Positions 47,824 to 57,662 of a stretch of 64,000 bases of DNA are shown one piece after another (position 1 is the first letter of the stretch; the number at the start of each line of letters is the position of its first letter). Position numbers and translations under genes: made by a program. Below the pieces are notes generated by a model. It did no database searches. It was not told where the DNA came from and saw only the letters and a list, made by a program, of their open reading frames with translations. The DNA is taken from the NCBI GenBank assembly GCA_045615345.1, contig JAZLER010000031.1, positions 1 to 64,000 on the forward strand. Reading direction: 5' to 3'. Origin of the DNA: Fumia sp045615345. Its GTDB lineage: Bacteria; Bacillota; Clostridia; Oscillospirales; Ruminococcaceae.

Positions 47824-48816
47824 ATGAGAAAAACTTCAGGTAATGAAATTAAATATTTAAAGTATGGTCTTATTGCGGTTTTGAGCGTTTTTCTCATTTT
47901 AGGTTTATTTTTGCTCCTGAAAGGCTGGGAAGAAAAACATAGTTTTTTCCCGAGCCGGGAAATATCGGAAGAAACTTTGACCTATAAAGGCGGGGAATAT
48001 GTTTTAAAAGATAATATTGAAACCTTCCTCGTCTTAGGTCTTGATAAGTTTGATGGTGATTTTGTAAATGATTCTTACAATAATGACCAGTGTGCCGATT
48101 TTCTGATGTTGTTTGTCTTAGATAATGAAACAAAGAAATGCAGCGCTGTTCATATAAACCGTGATACCATGGCAAGCGTGAATGTTCTCGGCGTTGCCGG
48201 AAATCGGGTTGATACTGTTACAAAACAGATAGCCCTTGCGCATACTTATGGACAAGGTGGGGATGTCAGCTGTCGAAATACAGCCGATGCAGTATCCAAA
48301 CTCCTTATGAATGTAAAGGTAAACCATTATATTTCCTTTACGCTGGATTCTGTAACTGTTATGAACGATCTTGTAGGTGGCGTTGAAGTAGTAGTTTCTG
48401 ACGACTTTTCAGAAGTTGATGGAACTCTTGTGCAAGGAGAAACTATTACCCTGACAGGCGAACAGGCAATGAATTTTGTCCGTACCCGTTATGGCCTTGA
48501 AGACAGCAGCAACAGTACACGAATGAAACGCCAGCAGCAGTATGTAACTGCTTTGTATGAAAAATATACTGAGTGCGTTGAAAATGATGATGAATTTATT
48601 GTTGAAGCATCACTTGCGATGTCGGATTATATTGTATCCGACCGCTCTGTAACACAACTCCAGGACCTTTCGCGTAAATTCTCTGAATACGAATTTGTCG
48701 GAATAGATGATTTCGATGGTGAATTGACCCTTGGAGAGGAGTTTATGGAGTTTTATCCTGATGAGGATTCTGTTTTGGAAATTGTTGTAGACAGTTTCTA
48801 TGAAATTAAAGATTAA
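47824..48816 (+). CDS. LytR-CpsA-Psr (LCP) family ligase
   Basis: The 330-residue LCP protein has one N-terminal membrane helix (YGLIAVLSVFLILGLFLLL) and an extracellular LytR_cpsA_psr domain (FLVLGLDKFDGD, CADFLMLFVLD, VHINRDTMA with the phosphate-binding Arg, GVEVVVSDDF, GEQAMNFVRTRYGLEDSSNSTRMKRQQQY). LCP enzymes move glycan polymers from undecaprenyl pyrophosphate onto peptidoglycan, so this one probably attaches the capsule. GAGGTGACTTGAA precedes the ATG. Confidence 0.93.
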   Translation: MRKTSGNEIKYLKYGLIAVLSVFLILGLFLLLKGWEEKHSFFPSREISEETLTYKGGEYVLKDNIETFLVLGLDKFDGDFVNDSYNNDQCADFLMLFVLDNETKKCSAVHINRDTMASVNVLGVAGNRVDTVTKQIALAHTYGQGGDVSCRNTADAVSKLLMNVKVNHYISFTLDSVTVMNDLVGGVEVVVSDDFSEVDGTLVQGETITLTGEQAMNFVRTRYGLEDSSNSTRMKRQQQYVTALYEKYTECVENDDEFIVEASLAMSDYIVSDRSVTQLQDLSRKFSEYEFVGIDDFDGELTLGEEFMEFYPDEDSVLEIVVDSFYEIKD

Positions 48817-48850
48817 TTTTATGTTTTTACGGAAAGGGGAGAAAGAGTAA

Positions 48851-49537
48851 ATGAACTGTACAAAAGTGGATATTGCTGCTGACTCCCGTACCCAAACGGA
48901 AATGCGCAAGCAGATTTTGATAAAGGACAAGAAAATATACAACTTTTTCAAAAGAGGTTTTGATATTTTCTGTTCTTCAATTGGTCTTATTATACTTTTA
49001 GTACCGCTACTTATAATTTCGCTTATAATTGTAATCGACAGTCCCGGGGCTTCCCCGATTTATTCTCAGAAACGCATCGGGAAAAATGGAAAGAGCTTCA
49101 ATTTTTATAAATTCAGATCTATGGTTCCCAACGCTGAGAGTATGCTTGATTCTTTGCTTTCTCAGAATGAAATGGACGGTCCTGTATTTAAAATAAAAAA
49201 AGACCCGAGAATTACTCGTGTCGGACGCCTTATAAGACGCACAGGTTTAGATGAACTTCCACAGCTCTGGAATGTCTTTATCGGTGATATGAGTCTGGTT
49301 GGCCCTCGTCCTCCGCTTCCCCGTGAGGTAGAAATGTATGACGAGTACCAGTTCCAGCGACTTTTAATTATACCCGGAATTACCTGCTACTGGCAGGTAC
49401 AGCCTGAACGTAACAGCCTCTCATTTGATGAGTGGGTTGCTTTGGATTTGAAATATATAGAAGAACGCAACTTCTTTAAAGATATACTTATTCTCTTTAA
49501 AACTGTTTTTGCAGTATTCGGACAGGAGGGGGAATAA
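48851..49537 (+). CDS. Initiating sugar-phosphate transferase (phosphoglycosyl transferase) 1
   Basis: The 228-residue protein has one membrane segment (IGLIILLVPLLIISLIIVI, re-entrant type) and the transferase core: YSQKRIGKNGKSFNFYKFRSM, DPRITRVGRLIRRTGLDELPQLWNV (the Asp-Glu catalytic pair), DMSLVGPRPPLP, PGITCYWQV. It is the small monotopic form without the N-terminal membrane domain of WbaP. It loads the first sugar-1-phosphate onto undecaprenyl phosphate. It overlaps the next gene by one base. A second such enzyme is encoded at 51580. Confidence 0.93.
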   Translation: MNCTKVDIAADSRTQTEMRKQILIKDKKIYNFFKRGFDIFCSSIGLIILLVPLLIISLIIVIDSPGASPIYSQKRIGKNGKSFNFYKFRSMVPNAESMLDSLLSQNEMDGPVFKIKKDPRITRVGRLIRRTGLDELPQLWNVFIGDMSLVGPRPPLPREVEMYDEYQFQRLLIIPGITCYWQVQPERNSLSFDEWVALDLKYIEERNFFKDILILFKTVFAVFGQEGE

Positions 49538-51513
49538 TGCCATCCTCTAAAAAGGAAAATACAATTCTGTTGCTTGCGAAAGTGTATATCAAAGATATTT
49601 GTATGATGCTTTACGATATGGGCGCTGTTACAGTTGCCTTTTTTCTCGCATTATGGGTAAGATTTGACTGTCAGTTTTCACAGATTCCTGAAGATTACCT
49701 TGCATCATGGCTTAAATTTACCCCTATATATATTGTTGTCAGTATTATTGTTTTCTGGATGTTTCACCTGTATCAGAATATCTGGAGATTTGCAAGCTTT
49801 GTGGAGCTTAAGCTTATAATCTGTGCTTCGAGCATTCTTGCAATTTTTCATACTGTGGGCATTACATTATTGTTTCAGCGAATGCCTGTTACATATTATG
49901 TTATCGGTACCACAATTCAGTTTATGATGATTGTTTTTGTTCGTTTTGCTTATCGTTTTGTTGTGTTGGAAATCAGCAAAAATATGAAACTTTCAAAAAC
50001 TATGGCTGCAACGAAAGTTATGCTTATCGGTGCCGGCGAAGCAGGTCAGATGATTATCGGTGATTTGCAGAGTTCGAGAAATGTAAACGAGTATGTTTGT
50101 TGCATTATTGATGATGATGAGAAAAAACAGGGAAGATTTCTCTATGGTGTACCTATTGTAGGCGGCAGGGAAGATATTTTGCTCAATGTCGAAAAATATG
50201 GTATTGAAAAGATTTATTTTACCATACCAAGTGCCAGTGCTGATGTGCGCCGTGATATCCTTGATATATGCAAGGAAACAAACTGTCAGCTGAAAAGCCT
50301 GCCCGGAATTGCTGAACTTGTTTCCGGTGTAGTTGATGCAAGCTATATGCGTGATGTTTCGGTTGAGGACCTGCTTGGAAGAGAATCTGTCAAGGTGAAT
50401 ATGGATGAAATTTTTGATTTCATTAAGGATAAAGTAATCCTTGTAACCGGTGGAGGAGGCTCTATCGGCAGTGAACTTTGCAGACAGATTGCAAAACATA
50501 ATCCGAAGACACTGATCGTGTTTGATATTTATGAAAACAATGCACATGCCATAGGACTTGAACTTAAGGATAAATACCCGGAGCTTAATCTCGAGGTGCT
50601 TATTGGTTCTGTCCGTGACAGTAAACGCATTAATCAGGTTTTTGAAAAATATAAACCTGATGTTGTATACCATGCGGCGGCTCATAAGCATGTTCCCCTG
50701 ATGGAGGACAGCCCTTGTGAGTCCATAAAAAACAATGCTATCGGTACCTATAAAACTGCATATGCGGCTATGATAAACGGTTGTAAGCGCTTTGTTCTGA
50801 TTTCTACCGATAAGGCGGTTAATCCCACCAACATTATGGGCGCTTCAAAACGCATTTGTGAGATGATTATTCAGTCGTTTGACAGAATGGTTAAAGAAGG
50901 AAAAGTCCGTGAAATCAATCCTTTGTATACCCATATTGAAGATACTGATTATGATATGACTGATATGGTTCATAGTGATATAAAGCCCATAACAGAATTT
51001 GTGGCTGTGCGTTTTGGTAATGTACTTGGAAGTAATGGTTCTGTTGTTCCGAGATTTAAAGAACAGATTGCAAAAGGTGGACCGGTAACAGTTACCCACC
51101 CCGATATAATCCGTTATTTTATGACAATTCCGGAGGCTTCCTCCCTTGTTTTGCAAGCAGGTGTATACGCAAATGGCGGCGAGATTTTTGTGCTCGATAT
51201 GGGTGCTCCCGTAAAAATCGACACTTTGGCAAGAAATCTTATTCGTCTTTCAGGGCTTAAACCTGATGTTGATATTAAAATCGAATATACAGGTCTTCGT
51301 GCAGGTGAGAAACTGTATGAAGAGAAGCTTATGTCTGAAGAAGGTTTAAAGACTACTAAAAATCAGCTCATACATATCGGTTCTCCCATACCTTTTGATA
51401 TTGATGAGTTTTTGAGTCAGCTTAAATCTTTGATGGCAGTTGCATACGATGGTCAGGAAGACAAAATTCGTGATGCTGTTTCTGAAATAGTAGGAACTTA
51501 TCATCCGGCATAA
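49537..51513 (+). CDS. Membrane nucleotide-sugar 4,6-dehydratase (WbpM/CapD/PglF type)
   Basis: The 658-residue protein has about four N-terminal membrane helices (residues 15-140), a first Rossmann-like fold (VMLIGAGEAGQMIIGDL) and an SDR dehydratase domain (LVTGGGGSIGSELCRQI, YHAAAHKHVPLME, ISTDKAVNPTNIMGASKR). The catalytic Tyr of ordinary SDRs is replaced by Met in MGASK, the Ser-Met-Lys triad of this group. It turns UDP-GlcNAc or similar into the 4-keto-6-deoxy intermediate. A GGAGGGGG site overlaps the preceding stop. Confidence 0.93.
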   Translation: MPSSKKENTILLLAKVYIKDICMMLYDMGAVTVAFFLALWVRFDCQFSQIPEDYLASWLKFTPIYIVVSIIVFWMFHLYQNIWRFASFVELKLIICASSILAIFHTVGITLLFQRMPVTYYVIGTTIQFMMIVFVRFAYRFVVLEISKNMKLSKTMAATKVMLIGAGEAGQMIIGDLQSSRNVNEYVCCIIDDDEKKQGRFLYGVPIVGGREDILLNVEKYGIEKIYFTIPSASADVRRDILDICKETNCQLKSLPGIAELVSGVVDASYMRDVSVEDLLGRESVKVNMDEIFDFIKDKVILVTGGGGSIGSELCRQIAKHNPKTLIVFDIYENNAHAIGLELKDKYPELNLEVLIGSVRDSKRINQVFEKYKPDVVYHAAAHKHVPLMEDSPCESIKNNAIGTYKTAYAAMINGCKRFVLISTDKAVNPTNIMGASKRICEMIIQSFDRMVKEGKVREINPLYTHIEDTDYDMTDMVHSDIKPITEFVAVRFGNVLGSNGSVVPRFKEQIAKGGPVTVTHPDIIRYFMTIPEASSLVLQAGVYANGGEIFVLDMGAPVKIDTLARNLIRLSGLKPDVDIKIEYTGLRAGEKLYEEKLMSEEGLKTTKNQLIHIGSPIPFDIDEFLSQLKSLMAVAYDGQEDKIRDAVSEIVGTYHPA

Positions 51514-51579
51514 GATGATTTTAAACAGAATAGGGCTAATTTTGAAAATTTATTATGTTTTAGGAGTTGGTTTAATATT

Positions 51580-52230
51580 ATGTATAAAAACGTTTTAAAG
51601 CGATTTACAGATATTATACTTTCCGGTATCGCAATAGTGCTGCTCGCAATCCCTATGCTGATTATTGCTCTTGTAATAAAGATTGATGACCCGGGACCTG
51701 TGTTGTTTAAACAAAAAAGAATAGGTAAGAATAAAAAAGGTGAGGTTACATACTTTATGATCTGGAAATACAGAAGCATGAAGATGAGTACACCACACGA
51801 TACCCCTACTCATATGCTTTCAAATCCGGAACAGTACATAACCCGTGTAGGAAAGTTTATCCGCAAAACAAGTCTTGATGAGTTACCTCAGATATACCAG
51901 GTTTTTACAGGCAAAATATCTTGTGTTGGTCCTCGTCCTGCCTTGTGGAATCAGACTGATTTGTGGGAAGAACGCGAAAAATATGGTGCAAATGATGTAA
52001 AACCCGGTATTACAGGTTGGGCACAGATAAATGGAAGAGATGAACTTGAAATTCCCGTTAAGGCAAAACTCGATGGTGAGTATGTAAAAGCTATCAATGA
52101 CGGATTTTTCAAGGGAATTGCTATGGATGTCAAGTGTGTTTTCGGAACAGTAAAATCGGTGCTTAAATCTGATGGGGTTGTCGAAGGTGGAACCGGTGAA
52201 CTCAATAAAAACAAAGAAGTGATTTCGTAA
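51580..52230 (+). CDS. Initiating sugar-phosphate transferase (phosphoglycosyl transferase) 2
   Basis: The 216-residue monotopic transferase has a membrane segment (IALIVLLAIPMLIIALVI region, about 12-35), FKQKRIGKNKKGE, FMIWKYRSM, TRVGKFIRKTSLDELPQIYQV, SCVGPRPALW and PGITGWAQINGRDE. The last motif is typical of the PglC/galactose-1-phosphate group. It repeats the function of the enzyme at 48851 with clear sequence differences. Its stop overlaps the next start (TAATG). Which of the two starts this glycan is unknown. Confidence 0.92.
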   Translation: MYKNVLKRFTDIILSGIAIVLLAIPMLIIALVIKIDDPGPVLFKQKRIGKNKKGEVTYFMIWKYRSMKMSTPHDTPTHMLSNPEQYITRVGKFIRKTSLDELPQIYQVFTGKISCVGPRPALWNQTDLWEEREKYGANDVKPGITGWAQINGRDELEIPVKAKLDGEYVKAINDGFFKGIAMDVKCVFGTVKSVLKSDGVVEGGTGELNKNKEVIS

Positions 52231-53036
52231 TGAAAAAGGTATTAATTACCGGTGCTGACAGTTATATAGGCACTTCGTTTGAAAATTACATAAGTAAAAA
52301 TTATCCTGACGATTATACTGTCGATACTGTTGATATGATTGATGATGCCTGGAAAGTAAAAAGCTTTACAGGGTATGATACGGTTTTCCATGTTGCCGGG
52401 ATCGCTCATCAGAAAGAAACTAAAAAAAATCAGGATTTGTATTATAAAGTAAACAGGGACCTTGCTGTTGAAACCGCCAAAAAAGCAAAACATGATGGTG
52501 TTAAGCAATTTATATTCTTAAGCTCTATGAGTGTTTATGGGATGGATATTGGGGTCATCACAAGGGAAACTGAACCTGCTCCCAGAAGTCATTATGGAAA
52601 ATCCAAATGGCAGGCTGAGAAGGAGATAGAAACTCTTAACGATGATAATTTCAAAGTTTGCATTCTTCGCCCACCGATGGTGTATGGAGAGGGCTGTAAA
52701 GGAAATTATCAGTTTCTGGTAAAAATAGCGACCACTTTTACTGTTTTGCCTGACTATGAAAATAAGCGCAGTATGATCCATATAGATAATTTATCTAAGT
52801 ATGTAAAGTTATGCATCGATGCATATTCTGAAGGAATTTATTTTCCACAGAATGAGTCGTATGTATGTACTTGCGAGATGATCATGGGCATCAGGAAGAA
52901 TATGGGAAAACAGTTTAAAACTGTTAAAATATTTAATCCTGTTATCAAGTTTTGTGCAAAATTTGTTCCAAAGGGCAGAAAAGCTTTTGGAGATTTGATA
53001 TATTGCGATTCAGATAGTTTTAATTTGTGTGAGTGA
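52230..53036 (+). CDS. NAD-dependent epimerase/reductase (GalE-like SDR)
   Basis: The 268-residue extended-type SDR has KVLITGADSYIGTSF (Gly-rich NAD loop, GxxxxIG variant), FHVAGIAH, FLSSMSVYG and the catalytic HYGKSK (Tyr and Lys), then LRPPMVYGEG. It is shorter than GalE (about 330), and the C-terminal substrate domain is reduced. In comparable loci such a protein reduces or epimerises the 4-keto sugar made by the WbpM-type enzyme. The exact product is not predictable. Confidence 0.88.
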   Translation: MKKVLITGADSYIGTSFENYISKNYPDDYTVDTVDMIDDAWKVKSFTGYDTVFHVAGIAHQKETKKNQDLYYKVNRDLAVETAKKAKHDGVKQFIFLSSMSVYGMDIGVITRETEPAPRSHYGKSKWQAEKEIETLNDDNFKVCILRPPMVYGEGCKGNYQFLVKIATTFTVLPDYENKRSMIHIDNLSKYVKLCIDAYSEGIYFPQNESYVCTCEMIMGIRKNMGKQFKTVKIFNPVIKFCAKFVPKGRKAFGDLIYCDSDSFNLCE

Positions 53037-53040
53037 TACG

Positions 53041-54258
53041 ATGAAGAAAAATAAAGATATTTTATTCTTGTTGCAGTTTTTTTATCCTGAGTATATTTCT
53101 TCAGCTACTTTACCTTTTGATACAGCTACCAAGCTTGCAGAAGAAGGTTTTTCGGTTGATGTACTGTGTGGTTATCCCCATGAGTATACAGATGAAGAAA
53201 ACATTCCGTATAAAGAAACTGTAAATAATATTAATATTAAAAGAGCAAAGTATTTACAGATGGACAGAAAAAAAGCATTTGGTCGTATAGTGAATTATCT
53301 TTCCTTGACTATTGTAATGCTTTTCCATCTTTTTTCATTAAGGAAGTACAAGGCTATCGTAGTATATTCCAATCCTCCTATTTTACCGTTTGTTGCCGCA
53401 TTGGCAAGCAAACTTTTTAAATGTAAATTAATTTTTGTTGCATATGATTTGTACCCGGAAATAGCTATAAAGACTGATTCGCTTTCGGAAAACAGTATAG
53501 TAACAAAACTTATGAATTATATTAATAAGTTTGTTTATAAGCTGGCATATGCTGTTGTTGTTCTTTCCTCAGAAATGAAAGAATATGTCATAAAAAACAG
53601 AAATATCAGTGCCGATAAGGTTTATGTCATTCCTAACTGGTTTAAAGATGAATATCAGCCTGATGACAAAAAAGACGATAATCCTTTTGTTTCGGTAGCA
53701 AATAAACGATTTGTAATAGGATATTTCGGGAATATGGGTGTTGCTCAGGATATGAAGCCCATCAAAGATGCTATTAGATATTTTAAAGATGATAAAGATG
53801 TTTGTTTCTTCTTAGCAGGACACGGCTCAAAATATTTTGACTTAAAGAAAATGATTGCCGATGAGAAAATAGAGAATACATATTTTTATGGCTTTTTAAA
53901 AGGGCAGGATTACCTTGATGCATTACATGCGTGTGATTGTGCTGTTATAACCTTAAAGAAGGGTTTGACAGGGTTGTGTGTGCCCAGTAAAACATATGGA
54001 TATATGATGCAGGGCGTTCCTATAATTGTGTTTATGGACGACTCTGACATTGTAAAAGATGTTCAGTTGGGTGCAGGGTATCATATTACCGATAACTCAT
54101 CACAGGAATTTATTCAACTGATTGATTGGTTGAAAAATAATCCTGAGGACTATAAAGACAAGGGCAACAGGTGCAGAAGCATTTATTGTGAAAACTATAC
54201 ACCCGATGTTTGCCTTGAAAAGTATGTTAAGTTATTATCAGACTTAAAACTCAATTAA
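53041..54258 (+). CDS. Glycosyltransferase family 4 (WbuB-like)
   Basis: The 405-residue GT-B protein has an N-terminal acceptor domain (FYPEYISSATLPFDTATKLAEEG, as in WbuB-type L-FucNAc transferases). Its C-terminal nucleotide-sugar domain shows FVIGYFGNMGVAQD, FLAGHGSKYF and GLCVPSKTYGYMMQGVPII. A GTG 12 bases upstream overlaps the preceding gene and is less likely. The donor could be UDP-L-FucNAc given the CapE-type gene at 63862, an inference. No membrane helix beyond amphipathic ones. Confidence 0.85.
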   Translation: MKKNKDILFLLQFFYPEYISSATLPFDTATKLAEEGFSVDVLCGYPHEYTDEENIPYKETVNNINIKRAKYLQMDRKKAFGRIVNYLSLTIVMLFHLFSLRKYKAIVVYSNPPILPFVAALASKLFKCKLIFVAYDLYPEIAIKTDSLSENSIVTKLMNYINKFVYKLAYAVVVLSSEMKEYVIKNRNISADKVYVIPNWFKDEYQPDDKKDDNPFVSVANKRFVIGYFGNMGVAQDMKPIKDAIRYFKDDKDVCFFLAGHGSKYFDLKKMIADEKIENTYFYGFLKGQDYLDALHACDCAVITLKKGLTGLCVPSKTYGYMMQGVPIIVFMDDSDIVKDVQLGAGYHITDNSSQEFIQLIDWLKNNPEDYKDKGNRCRSIYCENYTPDVCLEKYVKLLSDLKLN

Positions 54259-54297
54259 TATATATGGTCACTATTCGGCAAAGGCAGGGAATAAATT

Positions 54298-55401
54298 GTG
54301 AAAGTATTCATTTTGACAACTGTTATGGCGCCTTACAGAGTTCAGCTGTTCAGTGAAATAGGCAAACAGTGTGAATTGTATGTTTGTTTTGAACAGATGC
54401 GCAGTTCAGAGAGAAACGATAACTGGTATGATGAAAGCTCTGCGAATTTTAAACTTGTCGGACTTAAAAAGTGGGATTCATCTTTAAGTTCAGTTAAATT
54501 TGAAGTACTTAAGCATATCCGTAACATTAAGCCTGATATAGTAATTGCCTATGAGTATTCTACAAATACAGCACTTATGCTTTTAAGTTACTGTCAGGTA
54601 ATGGGAATTCCGTATATTATAAACTGCGATGGTGCGTTTGTTTCAAAAAGTATGAAAGACATCGTCAAAAAATGGTATATAAGCAGAGCAAAAGGCTTTA
54701 TTTCCAGTGGAAAAATGGCTGACGAGTATCTTTTACATTATGGTGGGCACAAAGAATATATTTACCATAATCATTTCACAAGTTTGCATAATAAAGACAT
54801 TATTGAGCATCTACCGTCACCTGAGGAAAAACAGCTTATAAGACAGAAGGTGGGTATACCTGAAAAAAAGGTAATTCTTTCGGTCGGACAGTTTATTCAC
54901 AGAAAAGGTTATGATGTGCTTTTAAAGGCATCTAAGAATTTTTCCGATGATGTGGGCGTTTATATTATAGGTGGTCAGGTTACTCCTGAATACGAAATAT
55001 TGGTAAATGAATTGAACCTTAAAAACATTCATTTTCTTGATTTTATGCCACCTGAAGAATTGAAGTACTATTATCTTGCAGCTGATTTGTTTGTACTTCC
55101 TACCCGTGAGGATGTATGGGGATTGGTTATAAACGAAGCTATGGCGTGTGGCTTGCCGGTTGTTACTACAGACCGCTGTGTTGCAGGTATTGAAATGATT
55201 GAAAATGATGTCAACGGCTATGTTGTGCCTGTTGATAATTATGATATGCTATATAGTGCGATGGATAAAATTTTGGCAGATGATGCGATGAGAAACAGTA
55301 TGTCGGCTGAAAACTTAAAGCTTATCAGAGATTATACTTATGAAGTTTCTGCGCGGGATATTATGTTTGCAATTGAGGGCGTATACAAAAAGAAAAAATG
55401 A
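54298..55401 (+). CDS. Glycosyltransferase family 4
   Basis: The 367-residue GT-B retaining transferase has the donor-domain motifs VILSVGQFIHRKGYDVLLKA, YIIGGQVTPEYE, YYYLAADLFVLPTREDVWGLVINEAMACGLPVV (E-x7-E pair) and NGYVVPVDNYD. It starts with GTG behind AGGCAGGGA. The linkage made is unknown. It is the second of four consecutive glycosyltransferases, so the repeating unit probably has four or five sugars counting the initiating one. Confidence 0.87.
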   Translation: MKVFILTTVMAPYRVQLFSEIGKQCELYVCFEQMRSSERNDNWYDESSANFKLVGLKKWDSSLSSVKFEVLKHIRNIKPDIVIAYEYSTNTALMLLSYCQVMGIPYIINCDGAFVSKSMKDIVKKWYISRAKGFISSGKMADEYLLHYGGHKEYIYHNHFTSLHNKDIIEHLPSPEEKQLIRQKVGIPEKKVILSVGQFIHRKGYDVLLKASKNFSDDVGVYIIGGQVTPEYEILVNELNLKNIHFLDFMPPEELKYYYLAADLFVLPTREDVWGLVINEAMACGLPVVTTDRCVAGIEMIENDVNGYVVPVDNYDMLYSAMDKILADDAMRNSMSAENLKLIRDYTYEVSARDIMFAIEGVYKKKK

Positions 55402-55421
55402 TGTAAAGAGGTTATTGGAAA

Positions 55422-56516
55422 ATGAAAGTTTGTTTTTTGCATGCAGGTTTTTCTTTGCATGGTGGTATAGAAAGGGTACTTTCAATTATAGTTCGTAACC
55501 TTAATATGAAAAAAAATGTGGAAATACACTGTCTTTCCCTTTTTGAATCTCATCCTCTGGACTTTTTTATGTTGCCTTCCGATATAAAAATTAATTATTT
55601 GTTTAAAGAACAGATAGATATGAAAACAGCCTTTGTAAAAGGTGGAGTTAACAGATTAATTAAATATCTGAAAACCAATGATATCAATGTAATTGTTGCC
55701 TGTGGTGCTATGTATTTTCCGTTGGCTTGCTTTTGTGGTAAACTTACCGGTACAAAAGTTATTTGCTGGGAACATACAAATCCTGAAGTTAAAAATGAGT
55801 TCTCATTTCAGGGGGTAAGCAGAAAAACAGGGGCAATTTTTTCTGATATGAATGTCTTGATTTCCAAAGAAGCGAAAACTTACTATGAAAAACATTTTCG
55901 CAAGAAAAGAAATATAGTAATTTATAACCCTGTGGACAATGCTTTGTTTGAAAAGGATGCTTGTTACGATAAGGAGTCCGTAAAGCTTATCAGTGTTGGC
56001 AGATTAACATATCCAAAAAATTATCAGTTATTAATTGATATTGCTGAAAAGCTTTTAGATAAAAATGATGGCTGGGTGTGGCATATCTATGGAGATGGAG
56101 AAGAGCGCGAACAACTGGAAAGAATAATCGCTGAAAAGGATTTGATTGACAAAGTAGTGCTGATGGGAACAGTTGCAGATATTTATGATCGCTATCCTGA
56201 GTATGCAGCAATTGTTATGACTTCAAGGTACGAAGGATTTCCGATGGTATTGCTTGAGGCGGCAGCCAAGGGACTTCCGATGATCAGTTTTGATATTTCA
56301 ACAGGTCCCAAAGAAATTATTAAAGACAATTTAAATGGATTTTTAATCCCGAACGGCGATACCGATTGTATGCTCGAAAAGTTGGACCTATTGCTTAATG
56401 ATAAAGAATTAAGAACGAGATTTTCTGCAGAAGCCAAGAGAAAAGCTCAATCCTTCGGTGTGGATAATATTGTAAATCATTGGTGTGAGTTGTTCGATAA
56501 AATTATGTCAAAGTAG
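55422..56516 (+). CDS. Glycosyltransferase family 4
   Basis: The 364-residue GT-B protein has HAGFSLHGGIERVL at the N-terminus (the acceptor-side Gly-rich GGxE motif), LISVGRLTYPKNYQLLIDI, HIYGDGEEREQLE, SRYEGFPMVLLEAAAKGLP (E-x7-E) and NGFLIPNGD. It belongs with the GalNAc/galactose-transferring CapM- and PimB-like members of GT4, but donor and acceptor cannot be assigned. It sits 20 bases after the previous gene, AAAGAGG being the ribosome site. Confidence 0.87.
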   Translation: MKVCFLHAGFSLHGGIERVLSIIVRNLNMKKNVEIHCLSLFESHPLDFFMLPSDIKINYLFKEQIDMKTAFVKGGVNRLIKYLKTNDINVIVACGAMYFPLACFCGKLTGTKVICWEHTNPEVKNEFSFQGVSRKTGAIFSDMNVLISKEAKTYYEKHFRKKRNIVIYNPVDNALFEKDACYDKESVKLISVGRLTYPKNYQLLIDIAEKLLDKNDGWVWHIYGDGEEREQLERIIAEKDLIDKVVLMGTVADIYDRYPEYAAIVMTSRYEGFPMVLLEAAAKGLPMISFDISTGPKEIIKDNLNGFLIPNGDTDCMLEKLDLLLNDKELRTRFSAEAKRKAQSFGVDNIVNHWCELFDKIMSK

Positions 56517-56535
56517 TTAAGAACTGGATGATATT

Positions 56536-57621
56536 ATGAGAAAAATTGTATTTGTAGTTGAAATGTTGTTTGGTGGTGGTGCTGAACGAGTAACGGCAGC
56601 ACTTGCCAATGAACTTTGCAAGGATAAAGAGAATCAAGTTCATATTATTACATATTTGCGTGATGAGAGCAAAGAGTATTTTTTGGATAGTTCTGTTATA
56701 AAACATGAAATTGGCAATATCACGGGTGGAGTCAAAGTCCAGAGAATTTATAAAAGAATTGCACGCATAAGAAGTATAATAAAAGAAATAGACCCTTATT
56801 GTGTTATTTCTTTGGGATCACCCATAATCGTTAATCCTCTTACTGTTGCTATGATGGGACTTGGCTATCCCCTTATTCTGTCCGAAAGAAATGACCCTAA
56901 GAGCTTTCCTGTATCGAAGTTTCAGCGATTTTCTCGTATGTTATGCTATTCGTATTGCAAAGGTTTGGTTTTTCAGACACATGAAGCAAAAGAATTTTTC
57001 CCAAAATTCATTCAGAAAAAAGGTGTTGTTATCTGTAATCCCATTACGAGTAAATTGCCTGACCCATATCAGGGAGAAAGAAACACTTCTATCGTGAATT
57101 TTTGCAGATTGACTTATCAGAAAAACTTGGATTTACTGATCGATGCTTTTTCGGATATATCCGAAGAGTTCTCACAGTATTCTCTGAGTATATACGGAGA
57201 TGGCGAAGAAAGAGACAGATTGCAGGATAAGATTAATCAAATGGGCTTATCCGACAGGATTATACTCCATGGTTATAAAAGTAACATTTATGAGGAAATA
57301 AATAAGGCTTCGATGTTTGTTTCATCTTCAGACTATGAAGGTATATCAAATTCTATGCTGGAAGCCATTGCGCTGGGAATTCCAAGTGTTTGTACGGATT
57401 GCCCTGCCGGTGGTGCGAGGGAAGTCATAGAGCATGGTGTAAATGGGTTATTGGTTCCTGTAAGAAACAGAGAAAAAATGTCAGAAGCCATGAAAAGTAT
57501 ATTAAGTGATGCTAAGCTCGCTGAGTCATTCAGTAATGAGGGATTAAAACTCAGAGAAAAAATCAGTGTCAGCGAAATTGCAAAGAAATGGCTTGATGCG
57601 ATATGTGGCTTTGTTTCCTGA
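56536..57621 (+). CDS. Glycosyltransferase family 4
   Basis: The 361-residue GT-B protein has VEMLFGGGAERVTAALANEL, IVNFCRLTYQKNLDLLIDAFS, SIYGDGEERDRLQ, SSDYEGISNSMLEAIALGIPSV (E-x7-E) and NGLLVPVRNREK. It resembles the preceding transferase in layout but is clearly divergent, so they are old paralogues and not a recent duplication. Last of the four glycosyltransferases. Confidence 0.87.
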   Translation: MRKIVFVVEMLFGGGAERVTAALANELCKDKENQVHIITYLRDESKEYFLDSSVIKHEIGNITGGVKVQRIYKRIARIRSIIKEIDPYCVISLGSPIIVNPLTVAMMGLGYPLILSERNDPKSFPVSKFQRFSRMLCYSYCKGLVFQTHEAKEFFPKFIQKKGVVICNPITSKLPDPYQGERNTSIVNFCRLTYQKNLDLLIDAFSDISEEFSQYSLSIYGDGEERDRLQDKINQMGLSDRIILHGYKSNIYEEINKASMFVSSSDYEGISNSMLEAIALGIPSVCTDCPAGGAREVIEHGVNGLLVPVRNREKMSEAMKSILSDAKLAESFSNEGLKLREKISVSEIAKKWLDAICGFVS

Positions 57622-57662
57622 TATGATGTAAATCAAATCTTTCAGAGAAGGGTTATGTTAAA

